Assembly: GCF_000160875.1 (NCBI RefSeq)
Contig: NZ_GG700805.1
Coordinates: 310,001-374,000 of the forward strand
Origin: Lactobacillus iners DSM 13335
Lineage (GTDB): Bacteria; Bacillota; Bacilli; Lactobacillales; Lactobacillaceae
DNA length: 64,000 nucleotides
Reading direction: 5' to 3'
Shown here: one piece after another, positions 1 to 9,661 of the stretch
How positions within the stretch are numbered: the first letter of the stretch is position 1
Layout of the letters: every line of letters starts with the position of its first letter
The notes under the pieces: model-generated
Seen by the model: the letters and a program-made list of their open reading frames with translations, nothing else
Told to the model about the DNA's origin: nothing
Databases searched by the model: none
Program-made: the position numbers and the translations under genes

Positions 1-234
1 TTAGTCGAATTGCAATTATTGACAGGACGAACGCATCAAATAAGGGTTCACATGCAATATTTAGGACATCCATTATTTGGTGATCACTTATATGGTGTGG
101 AGGATGATTTTCATAGACAGGCTTTGCATTGCTTTTTATTAGCCTTTGATGATCCTTTGGAACATAAACGAATTGAAGTTCAGATTGCTGATCCAGCTGA
201 TATGGTGCAGTTGTGGCAAAAATTAAGCAAATAA
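1..234 (+). CDS. RluA-family pseudouridine synthase, C-terminal end (partial)
   Basis: The reading frame is already open at base 1 and ends at a TAA at 232-234, so only about the last 77 residues are present. The motif LTGRTHQIRVH followed by GHPLFGDHLYG is the conserved C-terminal part of RluA/RluD-type enzymes, which turn uridines in 23S rRNA or tRNA into pseudouridine. The catalytic Asp lies upstream, outside the window. In lactobacilli this gene often sits beside uppP, but here uppP is convergent. Which RluA paralogue it is cannot be told from the tail. Confidence 0.85.
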   Translation, partial: LVELQLLTGRTHQIRVHMQYLGHPLFGDHLYGVEDDFHRQALHCFLLAFDDPLEHKRIEVQIADPADMVQLWQKLSK

Positions 235-271
235 AAATACTATTTCTTTAAAGTAGAAATAGTATTTTTTT
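235..271. terminator. Bidirectional intrinsic terminator
   Basis: A perfect 12-bp inverted repeat (AAATACTATTTC at 235-246 and its complement at 256-267) encloses a 9-base loop and is followed by a T run. It starts right after the stop codon of the RluA-type gene and ends 3 bases before the stop of the convergent uppP, so it can serve both. Confidence 0.85.
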
Positions 272-273
272 AC

Positions 274-1107
274 TTAAATTAAGTGGCTAAGACCAGCTAG
301 AATAACAATAATTCCTAAAGCAATGCGATACCAACCAAAGGATTTAAAATTGTGATTCTTAATAAATTTCAATAATAACTTGATTGATGCATAAGCAACT
401 AAAAATGATACTAACATACCAACTAATAAAATGATTAGTTGATCACCGTGAAAGCTATGACCTTTGGCAAAGAATTTAATTAATTTTAGTAATGATGCTC
501 CAAACATAGTTGGAATTGCTAAGAAAAATGAAAACTCAGTCGAAACATACCGAGATGCTCCTAACAATAAAGCACCTAAAATTGTTGCTCCAGAACGAGA
601 TGTCCCCGGAATCAGTGATAAAACTTGAAAACAACCAATTAATATAGCCATTTGATAGCTTAAACTACCTAATTTAGTGATATTTGCTTGATTATGCTGA
701 CAGTAATTTTCTAATAAAATGAATAAAATACCATATACAATCAATGTGCTAGCAATTACTGGCCAAGTCGACATATGTGCTTCTAACCAATCATTTAGTG
801 GTAAACCAATTACAGCAGCAGGGATGACTGCCACGACTACTTTAAACCATAGATTCCAAGTTTCTTTTCTTTTTTGTTTATTTTTATTTTTTGAAAAAGG
901 ATTTAGCTTATCAAAATAAATTAAGATAACACTTAAGATGGCTCCTAATTGAATTACCACCATAAACATATTTATAAAAGAAGAAGGTTGGTTGAGTTTT
1001 ACTAAATAATCTGCCAAATAAAGGTGACCTGTAGAAGAAATAGGTAAAAATTCTGTAATTCCTTCAATTATTCCTAAAATAATAGCTTTAACAATATCGA
1101 TTAACAT
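274..1107 (-). CDS. uppP: Undecaprenyl-diphosphate phosphatase UppP (BacA)
   Basis: Integral membrane enzyme that dephosphorylates undecaprenyl pyrophosphate to recycle the lipid carrier for peptidoglycan and teichoic acid synthesis. It also gives bacitracin tolerance. The 277-residue length fits the family. Both signature motifs are present: the N-terminal [14 protein letters not shown] at residues 15-28 with its paired glutamates, and PGTSRSGAT in the second half, the phosphate-binding loop. Several hydrophobic segments cover most of the protein. The minus-strand ATG has an AGGAG site. The gene lies 8 bases downstream of pgl and is probably co-transcribed with it. Confidence 0.95.
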   Translation of the reverse strand: MLIDIVKAIILGIIEGITEFLPISSTGHLYLADYLVKLNQPSSFINMFMVVIQLGAILSVILIYFDKLNPFSKNKNKQKRKETWNLWFKVVVAVIPAAVIGLPLNDWLEAHMSTWPVIASTLIVYGILFILLENYCQHNQANITKLGSLSYQMAILIGCFQVLSLIPGTSRSGATILGALLLGASRYVSTEFSFFLAIPTMFGASLLKLIKFFAKGHSFHGDQLIILLVGMLVSFLVAYASIKLLLKFIKNHNFKSFGWYRIALGIIVILAGLSHLI

Positions 1108-1115
1108 AATATCTC

Positions 1116-2135
1116 CTAGTCCAAAATTATAACTCGTGTAGGTTCAGGCACATAAAAATCTTTTTGAATGGGAACTAGTGTGCCTAATTTTTGGTTACGC
1201 TTGTATAGTGTAGCATTATTTGAGTTTTGGTTGGCAACAATTAGTAAATTTTGTTGACTATTAAAATTGAAATCACGTGGAAAAGCTCCATAGACGGGAA
1301 TTCGCTGGATTAAATCTAAGTGATGATTTGCTAGAATTCGATAAATCGCAATTGAATCATGTCCACGATTAGTAACATAAAGGAATTTATCATCATTACT
1401 AATTCGAATCGCCGCTGCCCCATTATGCTCGCTGTATGATTCTGGAATAGTTTTGACACTGTCAATTTCAGCAAAATTCCAATTAGTTTCATCAATTTGA
1501 ATTACATTAACTTTACTTGATAATTCGCCCACTACATACATATAGTGCCCATCAACTGAAAATCGCACATGACGTGTACCAAAGCCAGCTTCCATTTGAT
1601 AATTGGCTACGTGCTTTAATTGCTGACCATCAAAGGTGTAAAAGTCTAAGCGATCCAAACCTAAATCGCAAGAAACAAGATTTCCCTGAGGAGTTTGATT
1701 AAAAAAGTGAGGATGAGCAGCATCTTGCTCTTTTAATTTGCCCTGACCAGTATGTTGACAGGAGCTAATAAATTGTAGATGTCCTTGTTCGTCATATTGG
1801 AAGATAGACAAGGTACCTAGATGATAATTAGCGGTGTAGATGAGTTTTTTATTTTTGCTTAAAGCAAGATAGCACGGTGCAGCACCTGGATGATAAAATG
1901 CATCTATTTGGACATAATTTTGACCAATTAAGCGATAACTAGCAATACCAGCTTGATTATCATTTTGCGAAATAGTAAATAATAAAGATCCGTCCGTTTG
2001 AAAATAAGTTGGTCTTTGCAACTGAATAATATTTTTTAAATTAGTGATAGATGGATTAGGGTTTTGCTGATCTAAAAATGCTTCATACAAACCCTGTGAA
2101 GCATGATCGGTATAACCACCGAATAAAACTTTCAT
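1116..2135 (-). CDS. pgl: 6-phosphogluconolactonase-like, seven-bladed beta-propeller
   Basis: The 339-residue protein matches the lactonase/YbhE family (PF10282). It begins [17 protein letters not shown] and contains repeated propeller-strand motifs such as [40 protein letters not shown] and [19 protein letters not shown]. Family members hydrolyse 6-phosphogluconolactone in the oxidative pentose phosphate route. No other gene of that route is in the window, so the substrate is inferred from the family only. A good AGGAG site precedes the ATG. It is transcribed away from the IIA-like gene at 2271 and leads into uppP. Confidence 0.85.
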   Translation of the reverse strand: MKVLFGGYTDHASQGLYEAFLDQQNPNPSITNLKNIIQLQRPTYFQTDGSLLFTISQNDNQAGIASYRLIGQNYVQIDAFYHPGAAPCYLALSKNKKLIYTANYHLGTLSIFQYDEQGHLQFISSCQHTGQGKLKEQDAAHPHFFNQTPQGNLVSCDLGLDRLDFYTFDGQQLKHVANYQMEAGFGTRHVRFSVDGHYMYVVGELSSKVNVIQIDETNWNFAEIDSVKTIPESYSEHNGAAAIRISNDDKFLYVTNRGHDSIAIYRILANHHLDLIQRIPVYGAFPRDFNFNSQQNLLIVANQNSNNATLYKRNQKLGTLVPIQKDFYVPEPTRVIILD

Positions 2136-2270
2136 AATATGCTCCTTACTTATAAAATTATAATTTCAATTATATCACAAAAATTTTTATCTATTTTTTA
2201 CGCTTTAACGTTAATAATTAACTATTTTCGCTAGTATCATGTTAAAATTTAGTGTTAAGGGGTGATATAT
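2136..2270. promoter_or_regulatory. Divergent intergenic promoter region (pgl / IIA-like gene)
   Basis: On the minus strand a TATAAT with an upstream TGA (extended -10, near 2172-2180) precedes pgl. On the plus strand a TGTTAAAAT near 2239-2247 can act as an extended -10 for the gene at 2271. A palindrome TTAACGTTAA lies between them at about 2207-2216, and its role is unknown. No clear -35 was seen for either. Confidence 0.4.
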
Positions 2271-2651
2271 ATGAAATGGATGGCAACAATTCAAAAAATA
2301 GGTGTCGAAGCAATTTCTAACAATGAAAATATGGTTATTCTATTTAATGAAACTGCCAATGAAAAATTGAGTAGAGTAGCTGTAATTCAAAAATTTGATA
2401 AAGAAACTCCAGTAAGTAGTTTTATTTGTAAAAAAGATGATACTGTGACGATTGATGGCGAAACATATTTAGTTTTGCACGTAGGTCGCATGGTAGCTGA
2501 TAATATGCACGCAATTGGTCATTGTGTATTATTTTTTGTAGATAAATTACCAGAAAAAACATTGCATAATGCAATTTATTTGCAAAAAGATGATGAAGAA
2601 CCCATGCCGCAATTTAAACAAGGTGATTGGATATCATATGAGCATCGTTAG
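2271..2651 (+). CDS. Orphan PTS glucitol/sorbitol IIA-like protein lacking the phospho-histidine
   Basis: This 126-residue protein aligns by eye along its whole length with the glucitol/sorbitol IIA family (PF03829, SrlB/GutA). Matches include an N-terminal ATIQKIG-like strand, a central DTVTIDGETYLVLHVG strand and the ADNMHAIGHCVLFF segment. The site corresponding to the phosphorylated His43 of E. coli SrlB (FIH) reads VIQ here, with Gln40, so phosphotransfer looks impossible. No IIB, IIC or sorbitol dehydrogenase gene is nearby. The ATG at 2271 is preferred over the in-frame GTG at 2262 because AAGGGGTG sits 6 bases before it. Function is unknown. A regulatory or binding role is a guess. 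Confidence 0.7.
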   Translation: MKWMATIQKIGVEAISNNENMVILFNETANEKLSRVAVIQKFDKETPVSSFICKKDDTVTIDGETYLVLHVGRMVADNMHAIGHCVLFFVDKLPEKTLHNAIYLQKDDEEPMPQFKQGDWISYEHR

Positions 2652-2660
2652 GGAGTACTT

Positions 2661-3803
2661 ATGGAGTTGAAGAATAAAAAAGATAATGCAAAAAGTATTT
2701 TTAATAGCTGGATTGTGAATAATCGATTTAGCATTTTTTTGCTGAATACCTTATTGCTTTTTTTGACTATTTTTATCTTTAATAAGATTGCTTTTTTATT
2801 GACTCCTGTGTTGACTTTTGTAAATGCTATTATGCCTGCAGTTATTTTAGCAGGAGTGCAATATTATTTGATGAATCCGATTGTTGATTGTTTGGAACAA
2901 AAATATCGTATTCCACGCATAGTGACAATTTTAGCCTTATTTATGGTTGTATTAATAATTTTAATTTTGATTGTCAATACTTTATTACCAGTTATTGAAG
3001 CTCAGACTAAATCATTAATTGATCATTGGCCTTCATATTGGGATAGCGGGCAAGAAGCTTTGCGTCATTTGTTACATGATCCACGTTTAGATGGGATTCG
3101 TAGTGATTTAAATGATGCAGTATCAAATGCCCAAAGTATTTTATTTAATACAGGAAAGGCGAGCTTTAATCTGTTTTTAGAGAATTTATTTGGAGCTGTC
3201 AATGTCATTTCAATGTTAATTGTAACTTTATTAACAGCACCATTTATTTTGTTTTTTATGTTGAAGGATGGCAAAAAAATCAATCCATATTTAACTAGTT
3301 TTATGCCACCACGCTTGCAAAATGTTTTTTCTAAGTTATTGCATGATATTAATATAGCTGTTTCATCATATGTGCGAGGGCAATTGATTGTTGCTTTTTG
3401 GGTCGGAGTAATGTTTGCTGTCGGCTATACTACAATTGGCTTGAAATATGGCTTAACTTTAGCTATTTTAGCAGCATGTCTTAATTTAATTCCTTACTTT
3501 GGAACACTAATTTCATTGATTCCAGCAATCATTATCGGAATATTAGACTCTCCTGTCATGTTATTAAAAATTTTTGTAGTATTCTTTATTGAGCAATTGA
3601 TCGAAGGTAGATTTATTTCTCCACTTGTAATGGGCAGTAAAATGAAAATGAACCCTGTAACCACCATTTTGCTATTGATAGGGGCTAATTCTGTAGCTGG
3701 CTTATTAGGCGTCATTTTTGCTATTCCAATTTATGCTGGAATCAAAATTATTGTTGTGCAGGTGTTTGATTATTATCGTAAAAATTCAAGCTTATATAAA
3801 TAA
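2661..3803 (+). CDS. AI-2E-family (UPF0118) membrane transporter
   Basis: A 380-residue polytopic membrane protein. It shows two hydrophobic helices at the N terminus, a soluble stretch of about residues 100-170 rich in charged and Asn residues, then the conserved block AILAACLNLIPYFGTLISLIPAIIIG and PVTTILLLIGANSVAGLLGVIFAIPIYA typical of the PerM/YdiK/TqsA family (PF01594). The family exports small molecules or ions, and some members act as Na+/H+ antiporters. The substrate here is unknown. It starts 9 bases after the IIA-like gene with a GGGAG site, so the two are probably co-transcribed. Confidence 0.85.
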   Translation: MELKNKKDNAKSIFNSWIVNNRFSIFLLNTLLLFLTIFIFNKIAFLLTPVLTFVNAIMPAVILAGVQYYLMNPIVDCLEQKYRIPRIVTILALFMVVLIILILIVNTLLPVIEAQTKSLIDHWPSYWDSGQEALRHLLHDPRLDGIRSDLNDAVSNAQSILFNTGKASFNLFLENLFGAVNVISMLIVTLLTAPFILFFMLKDGKKINPYLTSFMPPRLQNVFSKLLHDINIAVSSYVRGQLIVAFWVGVMFAVGYTTIGLKYGLTLAILAACLNLIPYFGTLISLIPAIIIGILDSPVMLLKIFVVFFIEQLIEGRFISPLVMGSKMKMNPVTTILLLIGANSVAGLLGVIFAIPIYAGIKIIVVQVFDYYRKNSSLYK

Positions 3804-3863
3804 ATACATCAAATAATATCAGTGCAATGGTTAATATTAAAGAGTAAAATATAGATTGAATAT

Positions 3864-3890
3864 AACGTGGTACTGTGTACTGCGTTTTTT
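3864..3890 (+). terminator. Weak hairpin with T run upstream of trmL
   Basis: AACG at 3864-3867 pairs with CGTT at 3883-3886 and GTAC at 3870-3873 pairs with GTAC at 3877-3880, with an internal mismatch between, followed by a T run. It could end the transcript of the AI-2E gene. It lies just before the trmL ribosome binding site, so attenuation is also possible. Confidence 0.35.
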
Positions 3891-3903
3891 AAGGGAGAAG
3901 AAA

Positions 3904-4416
3904 ATGACAAATCATGTAGTCTTATATGAGCCGTTGATGCCGGCTAATACTGGTAATATAGCTAGAACGTGTGCTGGTACAGATACGGTTTTAGATTTAA
4001 TTGAGCCGTTAGGATTTAGCTTAGATGATAAGCATATGAAACGAGCAGGTTTGGATTATTGGGATAAGGTTAAAATTAATAAACATGATAGTTTAGAAGA
4101 TTTTTTAGCTACATTACAAGCTAATGATGAGATGTATTTGATATCTAAATTTTCAAGTAAATCTTATACCGATATTGAATATACAGATCCAACCAAAAAT
4201 TATTATTTTGTTTTTGGTAAAGAAACTACGGGATTACCTAAGACATTTATGCGTGAATATTATGAAAGAAATTTACGCATACCAATGTCTGATCATATTC
4301 GTGCTTTTAATTTAGCCAATTCTGTAGCTATTGTATTATTTGAAGCATTGAGACAACAAGGATTTCCTCATTTAGAACAGTCACATCATTATCCAAAAGA
4401 TAAATTGAAAGATTAG
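3904..4416 (+). CDS. trmL: tRNA (cytidine/uridine-34-2'-O)-methyltransferase TrmL
   Basis: A 170-residue SPOUT-fold enzyme that 2'-O-methylates the wobble base of tRNA-Leu isoacceptors using S-adenosylmethionine. It shows the motif-1 segment PLMPANTGNIARTCAGT near the N terminus, and the knot-forming motifs FVFGKETTGLP and RIPMSDHIRAFNLANSVAI near the C terminus. The length is near that of E. coli TrmL (157). The frame is open from 3856, but the ATG at 3904 is chosen because GGGAG sits a few bases before it and the N terminus then matches the family. Confidence 0.92.
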   Translation: MTNHVVLYEPLMPANTGNIARTCAGTDTVLDLIEPLGFSLDDKHMKRAGLDYWDKVKINKHDSLEDFLATLQANDEMYLISKFSSKSYTDIEYTDPTKNYYFVFGKETTGLPKTFMREYYERNLRIPMSDHIRAFNLANSVAIVLFEALRQQGFPHLEQSHHYPKDKLKD

Positions 4417-4426
4417 GGTATATATT

Positions 4427-4834
4427 ATGAAATTTAAAAAGATGACACCAGTAACTACAGAGCATTTTCACTTTGATGTTAATGAAGAAGAAAAAGTAAA
4501 AAATGAAGTTAATGTTTCTTTGCGTCAGGTTTATCATCAACCTGAAGGACAAGAAGCTGATGAAGGCAAAGATGGCAAGTATTTTCAACTTGCAGTTATT
4601 TTTGATGTAGCACCTGCTCCAGGTGAGTTTAGTGTTTCAGGTTTGATTACGCAAATTGTTCAATTTGTAGACTATTTTGGTGATGGTACCGATTTGAATC
4701 CAGCTGATTACCAATTAGTAAGTCGACCTTTAGTTGAAGAAATCGAAACCTTAATTTATCAATTAACGCAAGTTATTTTTGATGAGCCACTTAATATTAC
4801 TTTTAAATCTAATTTTGATCAGTTAAAACGTTAA
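4427..4834 (+). CDS. DUF1149 family protein
   Basis: A 135-residue soluble acidic protein of the DUF1149 family common in lactobacilli and streptococci. It has no signal peptide or membrane segment. The middle holds alternating strands (YFQLAVIFDVAPAPGEFSVSG) and the C terminus a long helix (RPLVEEIETLIYQLTQVIFDEP), a pattern resembling SecB-like folds. That resemblance is inference. It sits between trmL and ftsK with spacings of 10 and 15 bases, so the three form one likely operon. Function unknown. Confidence 0.75.
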   Translation: MKFKKMTPVTTEHFHFDVNEEEKVKNEVNVSLRQVYHQPEGQEADEGKDGKYFQLAVIFDVAPAPGEFSVSGLITQIVQFVDYFGDGTDLNPADYQLVSRPLVEEIETLIYQLTQVIFDEPLNITFKSNFDQLKR

Positions 4835-4849
4835 TAGGAAGGTTTTTTA

Positions 4850-7114
4850 ATGCCTAGAAAAAATACATCTATTTCTAAAGTTAAAAAGGAGAAGCTCGAG
4901 TGGGTGATTACAGGCTTAATTTTGGCAGTACTTGTGCTTTTTTCTTGTGCTGATTTTGGTTTATTAGGTAATCAAGCCACCAATTTAGTGCGTCTTTTTT
5001 TTGGTGACGCTCATTATTTAGCTAGTGCCATCATTGGCGTTTGTGCATTGGTGATGATTATTTATAACCAACCACCGCACTTAGGTAAAAAAAGAACTTG
5101 GGGATTAATTGTTTTCACGATCGCTTTAACGGCTTGGTGTAGTTCTCTCTTATTTCAGAAATTAATGCTGCAGCATGATTATATGAGCATTTTTTTAACA
5201 CGGATTGGACAAGAATTTCTACATGGTAGGGATTCCATGAGTGTTGGTGGCGGCTTAATTGGTACTTTATTTTGTCAAATCTTTAATTATCTATTTGGCA
5301 GTTATGGTAGTAAATTTATTGAAGGTCTATTAATTGTTACTGGACTGTTGATGTTTTTTGATGTTAAATTTCGAACAATTGTCAAAAAATTTCAAACCTT
5401 GTCTAAGTTCTTTATTGCAAAAAATAAAGATGCAGGTATCTTATTAAAAGATAAATATACCGATTTAATTGAAAATTATCATGACCAACATAAAGAGAAA
5501 CAAGATTTTCCGAATATAGGTGATTTAGATGCTCCTAAAAATGAGCAGTTACCCGAGCAAGATCCTGTAGATGTAGTTGTCGATAAGGCAAATGATTTGA
5601 GCAATGATAATGAAATATCGGAGTTAGCTCACGATTTAGTCAAAAAAGATGATAAAAATTCGCTAGGAAGATTAGATTATGTCTATCCATCATTAGATTT
5701 GCTGGATGCAGTGCCAAATACTGATCAATCGTCAGATAGTAAATTAATCAAGCAAAATACGCTGACTTTAGAAAATACATTTAGTAGTTTTGGCGTTAGT
5801 GTCATTGTAAAAAAGGCTGTGTTAGGACCTACAGTTACTCGTTATGAAGTTCAACCAGCTGTAGGAGTTAAAGTTAGTCGGATTGTTAATTTAACTGATG
5901 ATTTGGCTTTGGCTTTGGCAGCAAAAGATATTAGAATTGAAGCTCCAATTCCTGGTAAGCCTTTTATTGGTATTGAAGTGCCAAATAAAGTTGCTTCGAC
6001 AGTTTCTTTTCGGGAAGTTATGCAAAAGCAAGAAAATAAAGCTAAACAGGAAGTTTTGTCAGTTCCTTTGGGCAAGAATGTTACAGGTCAGATAGTGTCT
6101 GCGGATTTGCGTAAGATGCCACATTTATTAATAGCCGGAGCTACTGGATCAGGTAAATCTGTTGCTATCAATACTATTATCACAGGTATTTTGATGAAAG
6201 CTCATCCAGATGATGTCAAATTGATTTTAATTGACCCTAAAATGGTGGAACTGTCAGTTTATAGTGGTATACCACATTTATTGATCCCAGTTGTGACTGA
6301 TGCCAAATTAGCAACTAGTGCTTTACGCAAGGCAGTTAGGGAGATGGAACGTCGTTATCAATTATTTGCTGCTGGTGGAGTGCGAAATATTGGTGAATAT
6401 AATGAGAAAGTAACATTAAACAATCAAAATAAAGCTAATTCAGTAATGGAATTATTGCCTTATATTGTTGTTATTGTTGATGAGTTGAGCGACCTTATGA
6501 TGGTTGCTGGTCGAGAAGTAGAAGATTCTATAGTTCGTTTAGCTCAAATGGCTAGGGCAGCAGGAATACATATGATTTTGGCAACACAAAGACCGAGTGT
6601 TGATGTTATTACAGGATTAATCAAAGCTAATGTTCCTTCCCGTATTTCATTTGCAGTTTCCAGTGGGATAGATTCGCGCACTATTTTGGATCAAGTTGGT
6701 GCAGAAAAATTATTAGGGCGTGGAGATATGCTTTATTTACCAATAGGTGCTTCAAAACCTGAACGAATTCAGGGAGCTTACATTAATGTAGATGAAGTTG
6801 AACGAGTGGTTGATTGGGTTAAAAAGCAACAAGCTACTGAATATGATCAAAAAATGATACCATCTGATAGCGAAGATGCCGAAAATGATAATTCTGAGCA
6901 AGATGATACTGATGACGAGTTTTATCAACAGGCTGTAGATCTAGTAAGGCAACAACAAACAGCTAGTGTTTCGTTATTGCAACGACGCTTTAGGATTGGA
7001 TATAATCGTGCAGCTAGAATAGTAGACGCAATGGAAAAAAATGGCATAGTAGGTCCATCTACTGGTGCAAAACCCCGAGAGGTTTTATTACCACCATTAA
7101 AAGATGAGGAGTAA
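4850..7114 (+). CDS. ftsK: DNA translocase FtsK/SpoIIIE
   Basis: A 754-residue septal DNA pump that clears chromosome ends during division. Order of parts: an N-terminal membrane domain with about four helices (residues 17-180), a charged linker (190-290), the alpha/beta motor domain with Walker A GATGSGKS at residues 430-437 and Walker B-like IVVIVDEL, and a C-terminal gamma winged-helix domain (about 690-750, [24 protein letters not shown]) that reads polar KOPS-type sequences. It has an AGGAAGG site upstream. Its end overlaps the first ATG of the following peptidase gene. Confidence 0.96.
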   Translation: MPRKNTSISKVKKEKLEWVITGLILAVLVLFSCADFGLLGNQATNLVRLFFGDAHYLASAIIGVCALVMIIYNQPPHLGKKRTWGLIVFTIALTAWCSSLLFQKLMLQHDYMSIFLTRIGQEFLHGRDSMSVGGGLIGTLFCQIFNYLFGSYGSKFIEGLLIVTGLLMFFDVKFRTIVKKFQTLSKFFIAKNKDAGILLKDKYTDLIENYHDQHKEKQDFPNIGDLDAPKNEQLPEQDPVDVVVDKANDLSNDNEISELAHDLVKKDDKNSLGRLDYVYPSLDLLDAVPNTDQSSDSKLIKQNTLTLENTFSSFGVSVIVKKAVLGPTVTRYEVQPAVGVKVSRIVNLTDDLALALAAKDIRIEAPIPGKPFIGIEVPNKVASTVSFREVMQKQENKAKQEVLSVPLGKNVTGQIVSADLRKMPHLLIAGATGSGKSVAINTIITGILMKAHPDDVKLILIDPKMVELSVYSGIPHLLIPVVTDAKLATSALRKAVREMERRYQLFAAGGVRNIGEYNEKVTLNNQNKANSVMELLPYIVVIVDELSDLMMVAGREVEDSIVRLAQMARAAGIHMILATQRPSVDVITGLIKANVPSRISFAVSSGIDSRTILDQVGAEKLLGRGDMLYLPIGASKPERIQGAYINVDEVERVVDWVKKQQATEYDQKMIPSDSEDAENDNSEQDDTDDEFYQQAVDLVRQQQTASVSLLQRRFRIGYNRAARIVDAMEKNGIVGPSTGAKPREVLLPPLKDEE

Positions 7115-7118
7115 AGAC

Positions 7119-8333
7119 TTGGGTAATGTAGTAATTGAGCAGAATAATAAATTTAAAACGGGATGTATTGGATGCTTTTTTAGATTGGATTTAACACCCA
7201 AAAATATTACAATTTCTACCTTGTTAGCAGAAGTACAAAGTTTATTATCTGAAAAATATAATACCATTAATCGCCAATCTAAAAGGCTATCTTCATTATA
7301 TGATGCATCTTTGCAAATCTTTCCGGAGATTAATGGCAATAGCATCGTAATGAGCTATATGTTGAATTTCATTGAACCACGTGAAATTTTAGACCCTGAG
7401 TATGATTATGCTAAGATCATGGAAACATTTTTTTCTATTGTTCATCGACCTTTGATTGATGAAAAAGTAGTCAATTTGGCTAAAAGTACTTTGCATAGTA
7501 ACATACGTGATTTTTTTGAGTTGCCAGAAAATCGTGCTTTGCATCAATTTATGAAATTATGGTTCAAAAATCAGCCAAATTATCAATATGTTAATGTAGT
7601 TAATCGAGATATTTTAGATCAGTTGTCTTTAGAAGATATACAAGATTTTGTCAAACTTTTGTTTAAGAGTCCGCTGATGATTTATGGACAAGTTGCAGAC
7701 ACGAATTTATTCAATAAAATCGGACATAGCTATTTTAATATTTTTAAGTCGAAGGCTGATTTTGTTAATCCGCAGCTGGTTGTTGATCGAGATATTGATA
7801 CTTTCGATGAAAGTAGTGATGCTCAGTATGAACAAGCACAAGTTTTAATGGGTTATTTTTATAATCATATTCAATCAATGCCCCGTCCATGGATTGGTCC
7901 CTTAATTATGAGTTATTATTTGGCTAATACTGAGAGTTCGATTTTATTTAAAAAAGTACGTGAGCAGTTAGGTGCTACATATGGTGTAGATGCATTTAAT
8001 GATGAAAATCATTCATTACTTTTAATTAGAACGGGTGTTAACAAAAATCAGGTAAAGCAAGTTAAGGAAATCATCCAAGGATGTTTATCTGATTTAGTGT
8101 GCGGGTTAGTAGATCAAGAAGCTTTTGACCATAGTAAGCAATTGTTGATTAATAATTTTAATAGTTATGGTGATATTCAAGAAAGTATGATGATGAAAGC
8201 TGTAACTGAGAATCTGATTGGTTCTTTTTCAACTATTCCTAATATGATCAAGTTAATTAAAGATTATACAGTTAACGATCTGATAAATTTAGCTAAAACG
8301 ATGCAATTGAATGGAAGTTATTGTTTGTTATGA
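7119..8333 (+). CDS. yfmF: M16 peptidase-like protein YfmF (inactive partner)
   Basis: About 404 residues of the M16B zinc-peptidase fold. The N-terminal domain has no HxxEH zinc motif, so this is the non-catalytic member of a YfmF/YmfH-type pair. The C-terminal domain has the conserved segment ILFKKVREQLGATYGVDA. In Bacilli the pair is linked to maturation or modification of elongation factor P. The frame is open from an ATG at 7104 inside ftsK, but a TTG at 7119 lies about 7 bases after GAGGAG and is the more likely start. The gene overlaps the next one by 4 bases. Confidence 0.8.
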   Translation: MGNVVIEQNNKFKTGCIGCFFRLDLTPKNITISTLLAEVQSLLSEKYNTINRQSKRLSSLYDASLQIFPEINGNSIVMSYMLNFIEPREILDPEYDYAKIMETFFSIVHRPLIDEKVVNLAKSTLHSNIRDFFELPENRALHQFMKLWFKNQPNYQYVNVVNRDILDQLSLEDIQDFVKLLFKSPLMIYGQVADTNLFNKIGHSYFNIFKSKADFVNPQLVVDRDIDTFDESSDAQYEQAQVLMGYFYNHIQSMPRPWIGPLIMSYYLANTESSILFKKVREQLGATYGVDAFNDENHSLLLIRTGVNKNQVKQVKEIIQGCLSDLVCGLVDQEAFDHSKQLLINNFNSYGDIQESMMMKAVTENLIGSFSTIPNMIKLIKDYTVNDLINLAKTMQLNGSYCLL

Positions 8334-9553
8334 TGGAAGAAAACTTAATTAGTAAAACTTATGATAGTGGCTTTGTTGCAAATATTATTTTAAAGCCTGG
8401 TTTTGCCAGTAAGTTTATGGGAATTGTTGTTGATTTTGGTGGCAGTGATCCACAAGAAATTAGTGGTGGTGCTCACTTTTTGGAGCATAAGCTTTTTGCT
8501 AAAAAATACGGTGATATAGCGTTGAAGTTTGAACGTTTAGGAGCAGATTCTAATGCTTATACTGGCTTTAACGAGACCATGTATTATGCAGAATTTGCCA
8601 ATCATTGGCCCCAAATTTTGCCACTTCTTTTTGAACTAGTAGGTGAGCCATATTTTACAGTGGATAATATTGATCAAGAAAGAAAGATTATTTGTCAAGA
8701 ATTGGCTACAGCTAAAGATGATCCTGAATGGTATTTGATTCATAATCTAATGTCAAACATGTTTCCGCAAACTATGTTTACTCATGATATAGTCGGTTCT
8801 GAAGAGGATTTAGCTAAAATTGATATTTCCTTTTTAAATAAAATTTATAAAAAATATTATTGCTCAAATAATATGAGATTTATTGCTTGTGGTGATTTTT
8901 CGCCATCGCAAGTGCAAAAAATATTCACTTTAGTTAATAAAATGCAAAAAAAATATATTAATTGTGCACCGAAACCTAAAATAGCTGTGCAAACAATTGA
9001 TTCAATGGCAACCGATGAACAGATTACAAATAATAAGTCCAAAAATATTCATGTAGGCGTAGCTATTAAGTTGCCCGATTTGAATAAATTTACTAGTAAT
9101 GCTTTATTAGCAACAGATGTTTTAGAAATGTTAATTGATGCACATTTTAATAGTAATAATATCTGGTTGAGTAATATGCAATTACAAAATATTATTAATG
9201 ATCAACCGGATGTTGATATTTATAATACTCGTGAAGGCAGCTTTGTAATTATAACGGCTCTTAGTCGATATCCACAAAAATTAGTATCAGCAATCAAACA
9301 TGAGTTGTTTAGAGGACATATGTCCGCAGAATTAATTGAATTAAATAAAAAAGAATTTTTAGCAAATTATTTAAGACTAACTGATGATCTTAATTCATAT
9401 GCACAGCAGATGGCAGGGACACTTTTGCATGGTAGGTCACTAGCACAAATAATTGAAGAAGTTGTGCAAATGAATAATAGTGATATGGTAAGTCTTTATC
9501 AAGATATTTTAGCGAAAAGTAGTATATATAGTTGTATTATGTCAAATAGATAA
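8330..9553 (+). CDS. ymfH: M16 zinc peptidase YmfH
   Basis: A 407-residue M16B peptidase with the inverted zinc motif HFLEH at residues 49-53 and the downstream glutamate region (ERKIICQELATAKDDPEWY). It is the catalytic partner of the gene before it. The start at 8330 forms an ATGA overlap with the upstream stop, implying translational coupling. The frame also permits a TTG at 8321 or the next ATG at 8333. In related lactobacilli a short-chain reductase gene (ymfI) normally follows. Here it is missing and rodZ comes next after about 108 bases. Confidence 0.85.
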   Translation: MMEENLISKTYDSGFVANIILKPGFASKFMGIVVDFGGSDPQEISGGAHFLEHKLFAKKYGDIALKFERLGADSNAYTGFNETMYYAEFANHWPQILPLLFELVGEPYFTVDNIDQERKIICQELATAKDDPEWYLIHNLMSNMFPQTMFTHDIVGSEEDLAKIDISFLNKIYKKYYCSNNMRFIACGDFSPSQVQKIFTLVNKMQKKYINCAPKPKIAVQTIDSMATDEQITNNKSKNIHVGVAIKLPDLNKFTSNALLATDVLEMLIDAHFNSNNIWLSNMQLQNIINDQPDVDIYNTREGSFVIITALSRYPQKLVSAIKHELFRGHMSAELIELNKKEFLANYLRLTDDLNSYAQQMAGTLLHGRSLAQIIEEVVQMNNSDMVSLYQDILAKSSIYSCIMSNR

Positions 9554-9599
9554 TAGAATGTATATTAGATAGGTAATACGGATATATTTGTAGTAAATC

Positions 9600-9629
9600 T
9601 TGTTTGTTTACTATACGTTTTGGTATACT
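9600..9629 (+). promoter_or_regulatory. Promoter for rodZ
   Basis: TTGTTT at 9600-9605, an 18-base spacer, and TATACT at 9624-9629 with TGG directly before it (extended -10). The rodZ ATG is 33 bases further on. Confidence 0.6.
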
Positions 9630-9661
9630 TTTCAGTGAATGATAATGGAATGAGGGTTAAT

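Noticed and set aside
2207-2216. Palindrome TTAACGTTAA here and again near 18908-18917 before secA, considered as a shared operator or AdcR site
   Set aside because: The AdcR box needs two extra central bases, the two genes share no evident function, and such an AT-rich 10-mer can recur by chance in 64 kb.
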